Shown one piece after another: positions 1 to 5,889 of a stretch of 11,155 bases of DNA; within the stretch, counting starts at the first letter, position 1; each line of letters opens with the position of its first letter. The notes below the pieces were generated by a model. That model did no database searches and was not told the origin of the DNA. It saw nothing but the letters and a program-made list of their open reading frames with translations. The position numbers and the translations under genes are program-made. The stretch is from Gammaproteobacteria bacterium (lineage in GTDB: Bacteria > Pseudomonadota > Gammaproteobacteria > GCA-001735895), in the NCBI GenBank assembly GCA_015494335.1, contig WGBK01000246.1, positions 1 to 11,155 of the forward strand. The letters are read 5' to 3'.

Positions 1-31
1 CACAAGCCCCGACCGGGGGTCGGGGCTTGTG
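1..31 (-). terminator. Strong hairpin, likely terminator of the minus-strand Fe-S carrier gene
   Basis: A perfect 14-bp inverted repeat (CACAAGCCCCGACC at 1-14 and GGTCGGGGCTTGTG at 18-31) closes on a 3-base loop. It lies about 60 bases past the stop of the minus-strand gene ending at 92, where an intrinsic terminator is expected. Any U-tract for that gene would fall to the left of base 1, outside the window, so termination is inferred from the stem and its position. It could also serve a plus-strand gene arriving from the left, but the bases right of the stem are not T-rich. Confidence 0.7.
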
Positions 32-91
32 GAAGGGTCGTGCGGGTTCATGCCGCAGGCGGGATCGGCCTGTCAGCGGGCAGACAGCGCG

Positions 92-526
92 TCAGGCGCA
101 GCCGCCACCGGCAGCGCCGCAGGCACCGCAGGCACCCGTGCCGCCGGTCTCGGCGAACACATTGTTGAACACGAAGCGCTCGCGACCGACTTCGGAGATG
201 TAGTCGATCTGCGCGCCGCGCAGGTAGTTGAGAGCGACCACATCGACGAGGATCTTGAGATCGCCGAAATCGAGCACGGTGTCGTAATCGCTGATCTGAT
301 CGGTGAAGGTCATGCCGTAGGACATGCCGCCACAACCACCGCCGCCGACATAGATGCGCACGCCTTCGATGTCGTCGTCGCTCTGGCGGACGATCTCGGT
401 CAGTTTTTCGCGGGCGGATTCGGTGACATCCAGATCGGAGGAAGTCAGCTCGGGGCTGAAGGTATCAGAGACTTCGGCGCTGGAAGCGGTTTGCTGTTCG
501 GAAGGATCATAGGTTTGTACGGACAT
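92..526 (-). CDS. A-type iron-sulfur cluster carrier/insertion protein (IscA/ErpA/HesB family)
   Basis: The product is about 144 residues in the family of small A-type carriers that receive Fe-S clusters and pass them to apoproteins in the cytosol. The core begins near residue 32 (LDVTESAREKL) and has the family's glycine-cysteine loop GGGGCGGMSYG with Cys65, then a DFGDLKILVD strand and NYLRGAQIDYI, matching the usual fold. The family normally ends in C-x-C, but here the tail is GACGACGAAGGGCA, giving Cys133, Cys136 and Cys143 (C-x2-C-x6-C). A low-complexity Ser/Glu/Asp-rich N-terminal extension of about 30 residues precedes the core. I chose the ATG at 526. An in-frame GTG at 571 would add 15 residues but overlaps a probable -10 element. 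The gene stands alone on its strand, diverging from nrdR. The symbol is left open because ErpA and IscA/HesB cannot be separated here. Confidence 0.9.
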   Translation of the reverse strand: MSVQTYDPSEQQTASSAEVSDTFSPELTSSDLDVTESAREKLTEIVRQSDDDIEGVRIYVGGGGCGGMSYGMTFTDQISDYDTVLDFGDLKILVDVVALNYLRGAQIDYISEVGRERFVFNNVFAETGGTGACGACGAAGGGCA

Positions 527-549
527 GCTGGGTACCTGCAGGGAATGGG

Positions 550-565
550 GACTCGGTTCCGAGTC
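550..565. repeat. Short inverted repeat at the start region of the Fe-S carrier gene
   Basis: GACTCGG and CCGAGTC form 7-bp arms around two bases, overlapping the likely transcription start and 5' leader of the minus-strand gene. It could be an operator or a 5' leader hairpin. The spacing between GACT and AGTC is 8 bases, which does not fit the recalled IscR type 1 site (5 bases between), so I do not assign a regulator. Confidence 0.35.
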
Positions 566-567
566 TA
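562..567 (-). promoter_or_regulatory. Possible -10 element for the Fe-S carrier gene
   Basis: Read on the minus strand, TGCTAGACT gives an extended -10 (TG, one base, TAGACT; 4 of 6 matches to TATAAT) about 36 bases upstream of the ATG at 526. No good -35 hexamer is seen at 16-18 bases. Position and the TG extension are the only support. Confidence 0.3.
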
Positions 568-614
568 GCACAGCCCCCGTTGCGACAGAACCGCAGGGAA
601 ACAGGGGTTTTCAA

Positions 615-776
615 GGGAACCTCTGATGGAATCCATGAACTCGCATCTTGCCCACCTCCGGTCCGATTACTGCGTTGAAGTTCTTGCCAATAGCCTGCTA
701 TTGGCTGCGAACTTCGCCTTGTACTCGAACCGGAAGAGCACAACCTGCTTCGTCCAGGATTCCATCAGAGGTTCCC
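615..776. mobile_element. 162-bp palindromic MITE-like element
   Basis: The intergenic DNA between the Fe-S carrier gene and nrdR is mostly this element. Its ends are perfect 20-bp inverted repeats: GGGAACCTCTGATGGAATCC at 615-634 and its reverse complement at 757-776. The interior is also folded: GAAGTTC 677-683 pairs with GAACTTC 709-715, GCCAATAGC 686-694 pairs with GCTATTGGC 697-705, and CCGGTCCGA pairs imperfectly with TCGAACCGG. Every nested pair is centred on or close to 695.5, so the whole unit is one long imperfect hairpin. It carries no convincing gene. No clear target-site duplication is visible; the flanks share only AA. Size, symmetry and intergenic location fit a non-autonomous transposon remnant or other palindromic repeat. 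I recall similar AACCTCTGA-ended repeats in proteobacterial genomes but cannot verify that. Confidence 0.75.
686..705. repeat. Central hairpin of the palindromic element
   Basis: GCCAATAGC and GCTATTGGC are perfect 9-bp arms separated by CT, at the exact centre of the 162-bp element. They would form the tip of a long hairpin in either transcript. Confidence 0.8.
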
Positions 777-812
777 AAGTATACAAGAGGTGCGCCCGCA
801 GCGGGGGTTTTG

Positions 813-818
813 TACAAT
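813..818 (+). promoter_or_regulatory. Possible -10 element upstream of nrdR
   Basis: TACAAT matches the -10 consensus at 5 of 6 positions and lies 28 bases before the nrdR ATG. No recognisable -35 hexamer lies at 16-19 bases, so this is only a candidate for the promoter of the nrdR-rib cluster. No pair of NrdR-box-like sites was found around it. Confidence 0.3.
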
Positions 819-846
819 CCCCGACCCGATTGCGAGCGATGCAACG

Positions 847-1359
847 ATGAAATGCCCCTTCTGCGGCGCCCCGGATACCCGGGTCGTCGATTCCCGCCTT
901 GCCAGCGAATCCACCCAGGTGCGTCGTCGCCGTGAATGCGCGGCCTGCGGCTCGCGTTTTACCACCTACGAAGCGCCGATGCTCAACATGCCGATGGTGA
1001 TCAAGAACGACGGCAGCCGCGATGCCTTCGACGAACAGCGCGTGCGCAGCGGCATGATGCGGGCGCTGGAGAAACGCCCGGTGTCGGCGGAGCGCATCGA
1101 GGACGCGATGGCCCACATCAAGCGCCAGCTGGCGGCGATGGATGCCCGCGAGGTGGCTTCGCGCCAGATCGGCGAGCTGGTCATGCGCGAGTTGAAGATG
1201 CTGGATCACGTGGCCTACATTCGTTTCGCCTCGGTGTACCTGAGTTTCGAGGATATCAAATCCTTCGAGGAACTGATCCGCCGCCTCGAGGCCGAGCCGA
1301 CACCGGAGATGCAGGCCCGCCAGGTACCGCTGATCGACGAGGACGAAGCCCCGCGATGA
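847..1359 (+). CDS. nrdR: Transcriptional repressor NrdR
   Basis: The 170-residue protein is the nucleotide-sensing zinc repressor of ribonucleotide reductase operons. The zinc ribbon is complete, with Cys3 and Cys6 (MKCPFCG) and Cys31 and Cys34 (ECAACGSRFTTYE), joined by the arginine-rich VRRRRE segment of the DNA-binding region. An ATP-cone follows from about residue 50 (VIKNDGSRDAFDEQRVRSGM) to 140, ending in VAYIRFASVYLSFED. The length is close to that of E. coli NrdR. The ATG at 847 is chosen because MKCPFC is the invariant family start; upstream in-frame starts add unrelated sequence. No strong ribosome-binding site is seen. The stop overlaps the next gene's start in ATGA, so it is translationally coupled to ribD. 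The nrdR-ribD-ribE-ribH-nusB order is familiar in gammaproteobacteria. Confidence 0.97.
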   Translation: MKCPFCGAPDTRVVDSRLASESTQVRRRRECAACGSRFTTYEAPMLNMPMVIKNDGSRDAFDEQRVRSGMMRALEKRPVSAERIEDAMAHIKRQLAAMDAREVASRQIGELVMRELKMLDHVAYIRFASVYLSFEDIKSFEELIRRLEAEPTPEMQARQVPLIDEDEAPR

Positions 1360-2480
1360 ACCTGCCCGCCGCCGGATACGACGAATTCTTCATGGCCGAG
1401 GCCCTGCGCGAGGCGCGCAAGGGGCAGTATTCCAGCCATCCGAATCCGAATGTCGGTTGCGTCATCGTGCGCGATGGCGAGATTGTCGCGCGTGGCTTTC
1501 ACGCCCAGGCCGGTGGTCCTCATGCCGAAATCGTCGCCCTGGAACAATTGCCGGGACGCGATGCGCGAGGTTGTATGGTCTATGTCACTCTCGAGCCCTG
1601 TTCGCATACCGGGCGCACGCCGCCCTGTGCCGACGCATTGGTGCAGGCGCGCCCACAGCGTGTCGTGGTGGCGATGCAGGATCCGAATCCGCGCGTGGCC
1701 GGCCGCGGCATCGAGCGTCTGCGCGCAGCCGGTATCGAGGTTTCGGTCGGAACACTGGAGGCCGAGGCGCGCCGCGTGCATGCCGGTTTCATCAAGCGCA
1801 TGGAACAGGGACTGCCCTGGCTGCGTGTCAAGATGGCGATGTCCCTGGACGGCCGCACTGCGCTGCACAACGGCCTCAGCCAGTGGATCACCGGCCCAGA
1901 GGCGCGCCGCGATGTGCAGTTCCTGCGCGCGCGGGCCTCGGCGGTACTGTCCAGCGCGCTTACCGTGATCGATGATGATGCCTCGCTGAATGTTCGCTTG
2001 AGCGCCGAAGAACTGGGGCAGTCGATCCCCGTGCGCCAACCCCTGCGGGTGATCCTCGATACGCACGGCGAGCTGACGGGCAAGGAGAGGTTGTTCGATA
2101 CCCCCGGTCCGATCCTCGTCGTCGGTGGTGAGGCTACGGAATTCGCCTTTGCCGAGCGGGAAGGGCTGGAACGGCTGCGCCTGCCCACGGAGGCTTCCGG
2201 TCGTGTCGATCTGCGCGCCCTGATGCAAGCCCTGGCCGAACGCGAGATCAACGAGCTGCACAGCGAGTGCGGTCGCAGACTCGCCGGAGCGCTGCTGCGG
2301 ACCGGGCTGGTGGATGAACTCAAGCTCTACCTGGCGCCGAGCCTGCTGGGGGACGCCGCCCGCGGGGCCTTCGATCTGGGTGAAATCGATATCCTCTCCG
2401 ACCGGCAGCGTCTGCAGATCCTTGAAATGCGGCCCATCGGTAGCGATATTCGCATTACTGCCCGGCCTCAAACCGCCTGA
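1356..2480 (+). CDS. ribD: Bifunctional pyrimidine deaminase/reductase RibD
   Basis: This 374-residue enzyme carries out two riboflavin steps: deamination of diaminohydroxyphosphoribosylaminopyrimidine, then NADPH-dependent reduction of the ribose. The N-terminal cytidine-deaminase-like domain (about 8-145) shows the zinc site: His56 and catalytic Glu58 in GGPHAEIVAL, Cys82 in LEPCSHTGRTPPC, and Cys91. The C-terminal reductase domain starts at about 147 (LPWLRVKMAMSLDGRTAL) and ends with LVDELKLYLAPSLLGDAARG. Some reductase positions vary: TVIDDDASLNVR where DDP is usual, and ELHSECGRRLAG where EAGPTLAG is usual. Nothing is truncated and the length is normal. The ATG overlaps the nrdR stop (ATGA), implying coupled translation. 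Identification is secure; full reductase activity is inferred. Confidence 0.96.
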   Translation: MNLPAAGYDEFFMAEALREARKGQYSSHPNPNVGCVIVRDGEIVARGFHAQAGGPHAEIVALEQLPGRDARGCMVYVTLEPCSHTGRTPPCADALVQARPQRVVVAMQDPNPRVAGRGIERLRAAGIEVSVGTLEAEARRVHAGFIKRMEQGLPWLRVKMAMSLDGRTALHNGLSQWITGPEARRDVQFLRARASAVLSSALTVIDDDASLNVRLSAEELGQSIPVRQPLRVILDTHGELTGKERLFDTPGPILVVGGEATEFAFAEREGLERLRLPTEASGRVDLRALMQALAEREINELHSECGRRLAGALLRTGLVDELKLYLAPSLLGDAARGAFDLGEIDILSDRQRLQILEMRPIGSDIRITARPQTA

Positions 2481-2493
2481 ACCGGAAAAAACC

Positions 2494-3069
2494 ATGTCCA
2501 CCATCGTTATCGTGCGCAAGAACCAGCGGGCCTGCATCGCCGCAGACAGCCTGACCACTTTCGGAGATACCCGGCAATCGGCGCAGTTCGTGGCCAATGC
2601 CGACAAGATCATCGATTATAAGGGCCAATATCTCGGCCTCGTCGGCAGCGCGGCGCATCACCTGGTGATGCGCTCGCTGCTGTCCCGTCATGGCGACAAG
2701 ATCGATTTCTCCAGCCAGCTGGCGATTTCCGAGACCCTCAACCGGATTCACCCCCTGCTCAAGGAGGAATACTTTCTCAATGCCAAGGACGAAGACGAGG
2801 ACGACTACGAATCCTCGCGCATCGATGCCTTGCTGATGACCCATCGCGGCATCTACGGGCTCTACGCCCTGCGCGAGGTGGACGAATACACCCGCTTCTG
2901 GGCCATAGGTTCAGGCTCGGAATTTGCCCTCGGCGCGATGCACGCGCTGTACGATCAACTCGACGAGCCCGAGGCCATTGCCGAGGCCGGCATTCGCGCC
3001 GGCGCCGCCTTCGACAGCGGCTCCGAGCTGCCGATGCAGTTGCACAGCATCGAACTCGCCATCGACTGA
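2494..3069 (+). CDS. Proteasome/HslV-like Ntn-hydrolase
   Basis: The 191-residue protein aligns by eye with the HslV peptidase subunit. After Met removal it would read STIVIVRKN, against TTIVSVRRN in HslV, with Asp17 conserved in IAADS and a lysine at 37 (NADKI) where HslV has Lys33, four residues being inserted between them. The GSG turn is kept (WAIGSGSEFALGAMHAL). The nucleophile is therefore predicted to be Ser1 instead of Thr1. A strongly acidic stretch (KDEDEDDYE) lies mid-protein. No signal peptide or membrane helix is seen. No unfoldase gene such as hslU is nearby. It sits 13 bases after ribD and 12 before ribE, with GGA at 2484-2486 ahead of the ATG. I recall xanthomonad relatives in similar positions that databases call MFS transporters; this sequence is clearly not a transporter. 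Substrate and role are unknown. Confidence 0.85.
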   Translation: MSTIVIVRKNQRACIAADSLTTFGDTRQSAQFVANADKIIDYKGQYLGLVGSAAHHLVMRSLLSRHGDKIDFSSQLAISETLNRIHPLLKEEYFLNAKDEDEDDYESSRIDALLMTHRGIYGLYALREVDEYTRFWAIGSGSEFALGAMHALYDQLDEPEAIAEAGIRAGAAFDSGSELPMQLHSIELAID

Positions 3070-3081
3070 CAGGAGAATCCC

Positions 3082-3744
3082 ATGTTTACCGGCATCATCC
3101 AGGCCATCGGCCAGATCGAGAAGATGGAACCGCGAGGCGGCGATCTGCGCCTGACCATCGACAGCGGCAAGCTGGGTCTCGACGAATCCGGCCTTGGCGA
3201 CAGCATCGCCGTCAACGGCGTCTGCCTGACCGCAGTCGACTACGATGGTCGCAGCTTTTCCGCCGATGTCTCCCGCGAAACCCTCGACAAGACCAGCCTC
3301 GGCGCCTTGGAGGTCGGGTCCCCGGTCAACCTCGAAAAGGCCCTGACCCTCGCGACCCCCCTCGGCGGTCATCTGGTCAGTGGTCATGTCGATGGTCTTG
3401 CCGAACTGGTCGACATGCGCAACGATGGACGTTCCGTGCGCTACGAGTTCGAGGCACCGCAGGAACTGGCGCGCTACATCGCCGAGAAGGGGTCGGTGAC
3501 CCTGGACGGCACCAGCCTTACCGTCAACGGCGTGCGCGGCCGTCGTTTCGATGTCAATATCGTGCCGCATACCCGCGACAACACCCTGTTCCGGACCTAT
3601 CAAATCGGTACCCGCGTCAACCTCGAAGTTGATATAATCGCCCGTTACCTCGAGCGATTGCTGACCGCTTCCGGCGATCGGGACGGGCAGGGCGACGAGC
3701 ATCTGCTGCGCGCCCTGGCGCGCTCCGGCTTCCTCGAGACCTGA
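3082..3744 (+). CDS. ribE: Riboflavin synthase, alpha chain
   Basis: The 220-residue enzyme dismutates two 6,7-dimethyl-8-ribityllumazine molecules to give riboflavin and the pyrimidine that RibH reuses. It starts with the near-invariant MFTGIIQAIGQI. Two lumazine-binding repeats follow: the first contains SIAVNGVCLTAV and ends at GGHLVSGHVDG; the second contains SVTLDGTSLTVNGV, then VNLEVDIIARYLERLL near the C-terminus. The tail after that is about 27 residues and not conserved. A clear AGGAG at 3071-3075 lies 6 bases before the ATG. The length is typical. The gene lies between the Ntn-hydrolase and the ribB-type gene. It is called ribC in some species and ribE in others. Confidence 0.97.
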   Translation: MFTGIIQAIGQIEKMEPRGGDLRLTIDSGKLGLDESGLGDSIAVNGVCLTAVDYDGRSFSADVSRETLDKTSLGALEVGSPVNLEKALTLATPLGGHLVSGHVDGLAELVDMRNDGRSVRYEFEAPQELARYIAEKGSVTLDGTSLTVNGVRGRRFDVNIVPHTRDNTLFRTYQIGTRVNLEVDIIARYLERLLTASGDRDGQGDEHLLRALARSGFLET

Positions 3745-3760
3745 TATTGCGCGGAGACCC

Positions 3761-4867
3761 ATGGCACTCAACAGTACCGAAGAAATCATCGAAGATCTCA
3801 AGGCCGGCCGCATGGTCATCATCATGGATGACGAGGACCGCGAGAACGAGGGCGATCTGCTGATGGCCGCCGAGTCGGTCCAGCCCGAGCACATCAACTT
3901 CATGGCCCGCTACGGCCGCGGTCTGATCTGCCTGACCCTGACCCAGCAACGCTGCCAGCAGCTGCGCCTGCCGCTGATGGTGGGCGACAACAAGGCCCAG
4001 CTGGAAACCAACTTCACCGTCTCCATCGAGGCTGCCGAGGGCGTGACTACCGGCATCTCGGCCCATGATCGCGCAGTCACGGTTCAGGCAGCCGTAAAGC
4101 CCGATGCCAAACCCGACGATATCGTGCAGCCGGGGCACATCTTCCCGCTGATGGCGCGTTCCGGCGGTGTGCTTGCGCGTGCCGGTCATACCGAGGCCGG
4201 TTGCGACCTGGCCCGGCTGGCCGGTTTCGAGCCGGCGGCGGTGATCGTCGAGATCCTCAACGAGGATGGCAGCATGGCGCGGCGCCCGGATCTGGAGAAG
4301 TTCGCTGTCGAGCACGGCCTCAAGATCGGCACCATCGAGGATCTGATCCGCTATCGCATCGAGAACGAGAAAACCCTCGAGCGTATCGTCGAAACTCCGT
4401 TCCCGACCGATTTCGGCGATTTTCGCCTGATTGCCTACGAGGATGCCATCGACCAGGAACTGCACCTGGCCATCGTCAAGGGCCAGATCGACCCGGAACA
4501 ACCGATACCGGTGCGGGTCCATGTCCAGAACACGCTGCACGATGCCCTGTTCGGCACCGTCGGGCGCGGCTGGCCGCTGCGCGACGTGATGCAGAAGATC
4601 GCCGGCATGGACAGCGGCGTGATCGTGTTCCTGCGTCAGCCCGAGACACCGCGCGATATGGTGCAGAAGATCGAAACCATGCTGCGCGAAGAGCAGGACA
4701 GCCGGCCCCAGGAACAGGAGCACGAGGACGATTTGCGCACCTTCGGCATCGGCGCGCAGATCCTCGCCGATCTCGGCGTGCACAAGATGCGGCTGCTCAG
4801 CGCGCCCAAGAAATTCCACGCGCTGGCGGGCTTCGGCCTTGAAGTCGTCGATTATATTTCCGATTGA
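3761..4867 (+). CDS. ribB: 3,4-dihydroxy-2-butanone-4-phosphate synthase with degenerate GTP cyclohydrolase II domain (RibBX type)
   Basis: The 368-residue protein has an intact N-terminal DHBP synthase domain (about 1-200) that converts ribulose 5-phosphate to the four-carbon unit RibH uses. Its acidic metal loop is seen in DDEDRENEGDL (23-33), and GHTEAGCDLARLAG is present. The C-terminal half keeps the GTP cyclohydrolase II frame (TDFGDFRLIAYED at the start, DLRTFGIGAQILADLGV near the end) but not its active site. Where active enzymes have RVHSEC and then the zinc cysteines, this has RVHVQNTLHDALFG with no cysteine, and the GQEGRG loop reads RQPETPR. This agrees with the published RibBX class of proteobacterial hybrids reported to lack cyclohydrolase activity. 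A separate ribA elsewhere is inferred. The gene starts 16 bases after ribE, and no FMN riboswitch is seen in front of it. Confidence 0.93.
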   Translation: MALNSTEEIIEDLKAGRMVIIMDDEDRENEGDLLMAAESVQPEHINFMARYGRGLICLTLTQQRCQQLRLPLMVGDNKAQLETNFTVSIEAAEGVTTGISAHDRAVTVQAAVKPDAKPDDIVQPGHIFPLMARSGGVLARAGHTEAGCDLARLAGFEPAAVIVEILNEDGSMARRPDLEKFAVEHGLKIGTIEDLIRYRIENEKTLERIVETPFPTDFGDFRLIAYEDAIDQELHLAIVKGQIDPEQPIPVRVHVQNTLHDALFGTVGRGWPLRDVMQKIAGMDSGVIVFLRQPETPRDMVQKIETMLREEQDSRPQEQEHEDDLRTFGIGAQILADLGVHKMRLLSAPKKFHALAGFGLEVVDYISD

Positions 4868-4881
4868 AAACAGATTGTTAC

Positions 4882-4886
4882 GAGGA
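4882..4886 (+). promoter_or_regulatory. Ribosome-binding site deciding the ribH start
   Basis: GAGGA lies 7 bases before the ATG at 4894. It supports that ATG over an in-frame TTG at 4864, which would overlap the end of the ribB-type gene. Confidence 0.7.
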
Positions 4887-4893
4887 AAACCTC

Positions 4894-5367
4894 ATGTCAC
4901 ATGTAAAGACTATCAACGGCGACATCACGGCCGAAAACGCGAAGATCGCCATCGTCGTCGGACGATTCAACGGCTTCATCGTCGACAGCCTGCTGTCCGG
5001 CGCCATCGACACCCTGCACCGCGCCGGCATCGACCGGGACGATATTCATGTCAGTCATGTGCCGGGCGCCTTCGAGATGCCGCTGGTGGTGCAGAAGTAC
5101 GCCGAGAAGGGTGGCTACGACGCTATCATCGGTCTCGGTGCCGTGATCCGCGGCTCCACCCCGCATTTCGATTTCGTCGCCGGCGAGAATGCCAAGGCCC
5201 TGGCCGGTCTGTCGCTGAAATTCGGTCTGCCGGTGATCAACGGCGTGTTGACCACGGACAGCATCGAACAGGCCATCGAGCGCGCCGGCACCAAGGCCGG
5301 CAACAAGGGCGCCGAGGCCGCGATGGCGGCGCTGGAGATGATCAGCCTGCTGCGCAAGCTGTCCTGA
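4894..5367 (+). CDS. ribH: 6,7-dimethyl-8-ribityllumazine synthase
   Basis: The 157-residue enzyme condenses the pyrimidine from RibD with the RibB product to give the lumazine that RibE uses. Members assemble into pentamers or 60-subunit shells; which applies here cannot be read from the sequence. Visible hallmarks are VVGRFNGFIVDSLL (21-34), GAFEMPLVVQKYA (58-70), the phosphate and substrate loop IRGSTPHFDFV with catalytic His91, and NGVLTTDSIEQAIERAGTKAGNKGAEAA with Arg130. The size is normal. It lies 26 bases after the ribB-type gene and 13 before nusB, the usual order in gammaproteobacteria. Confidence 0.97.
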   Translation: MSHVKTINGDITAENAKIAIVVGRFNGFIVDSLLSGAIDTLHRAGIDRDDIHVSHVPGAFEMPLVVQKYAEKGGYDAIIGLGAVIRGSTPHFDFVAGENAKALAGLSLKFGLPVINGVLTTDSIEQAIERAGTKAGNKGAEAAMAALEMISLLRKLS

Positions 5368-5380
5368 GGTCGCGGATTTC

Positions 5381-5884
5381 ATGAGTCGAAACCCCTCTCC
5401 GGAAGGTCGCCAGCGCGCCCGGGCGATCAAGAAACGCAAGCATGCCCGCGACAAGGCCCTGCAGGCCCTGTACCAGTGGCAACTGTCCGGCGAGGAACTG
5501 GACTGGATCCGCGATCACTACCTGCAGGAGCAGGGGGTCCATTCCGGAGATGCGGAATATTTTCTCGAACTGCTCTACCGCATTCCGTCCCTCGTCGATG
5601 CGATCGATGCCCGCTACGCGCCCTTCGTTACCAGTTTCAAGGATCAGGTCGATCCTATCGAAAAGAACATCCTGCGCATCGCCACCTACGAGCTGGAAAA
5701 TCACCTCGATATTCCCTACAAGGTGGTGCTCAACGAGGCGGTGAACCTGGCCAAGTCCTACGGCGCCGAAGACAGCCACAAGTTCGTCAACGGTGTGCTC
5801 GACCCCTTGGCGCGGGAATTGCGTCCGGCCGAGGTGCAGGCCAATGATGCGCAGAACAAGGCGCGGGATCCGGCGGCTGGTTGA
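5381..5884 (+). CDS. nusB: Transcription antitermination factor NusB
   Basis: NusB with NusE binds boxA RNA and supports antitermination at rRNA operons. The 167-residue product has the basic N-terminal helix KRKHARDKALQALYQWQLSGEE, the central DQVDPIEKNILRIATYELENH and the conserved VVLNEAVNLAKSYGAEDSHKFVNGVLD. It is longer than the usual ~140 residues because of about 15 extra residues at the N-terminus and a tail of about 20 after LDPLARELR. The ATG at 5381 has GAGG at 5366-5369, spaced 11 bases and overlapping the ribH stop, so coupling to ribH is likely. Confidence 0.96.
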   Translation: MSRNPSPEGRQRARAIKKRKHARDKALQALYQWQLSGEELDWIRDHYLQEQGVHSGDAEYFLELLYRIPSLVDAIDARYAPFVTSFKDQVDPIEKNILRIATYELENHLDIPYKVVLNEAVNLAKSYGAEDSHKFVNGVLDPLARELRPAEVQANDAQNKARDPAAG

Positions 5885-5889
5885 CGGGC

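Noticed and set aside
550..565. IscR binding site in front of the Fe-S carrier gene
   Set aside because: GACT and AGTC are 8 bases apart and the outer bases do not fit the recalled type 1 consensus; the type 2 pattern is absent as well.
795..811. Terminator-like hairpin CCCG-CAG-CGGG followed by TTTT before nrdR
   Set aside because: A 4-bp stem, extra Gs before the T run and only four Ts make intrinsic termination unlikely.
626..850. Small open frames on both strands across the palindromic element (for example 626-850 plus, 507-743 minus)
   Set aside because: They lie on inverted-repeat DNA, have no ribosome-binding site or recognisable domain, and run into the start regions of the flanking genes.
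1215..2612. Long minus-strand frame (465 codons) opposite ribD
   Set aside because: It is the antisense shadow of a high-GC gene with clear RibD motifs; its translation shows no known domain and is rich in Gln, His and Gly as such shadows usually are.
3745..3760. FMN riboswitch ahead of the ribB-type gene
   Set aside because: The gap is only 16 bases, far too short for an RFN element; none is seen upstream of ribD or ribE either.
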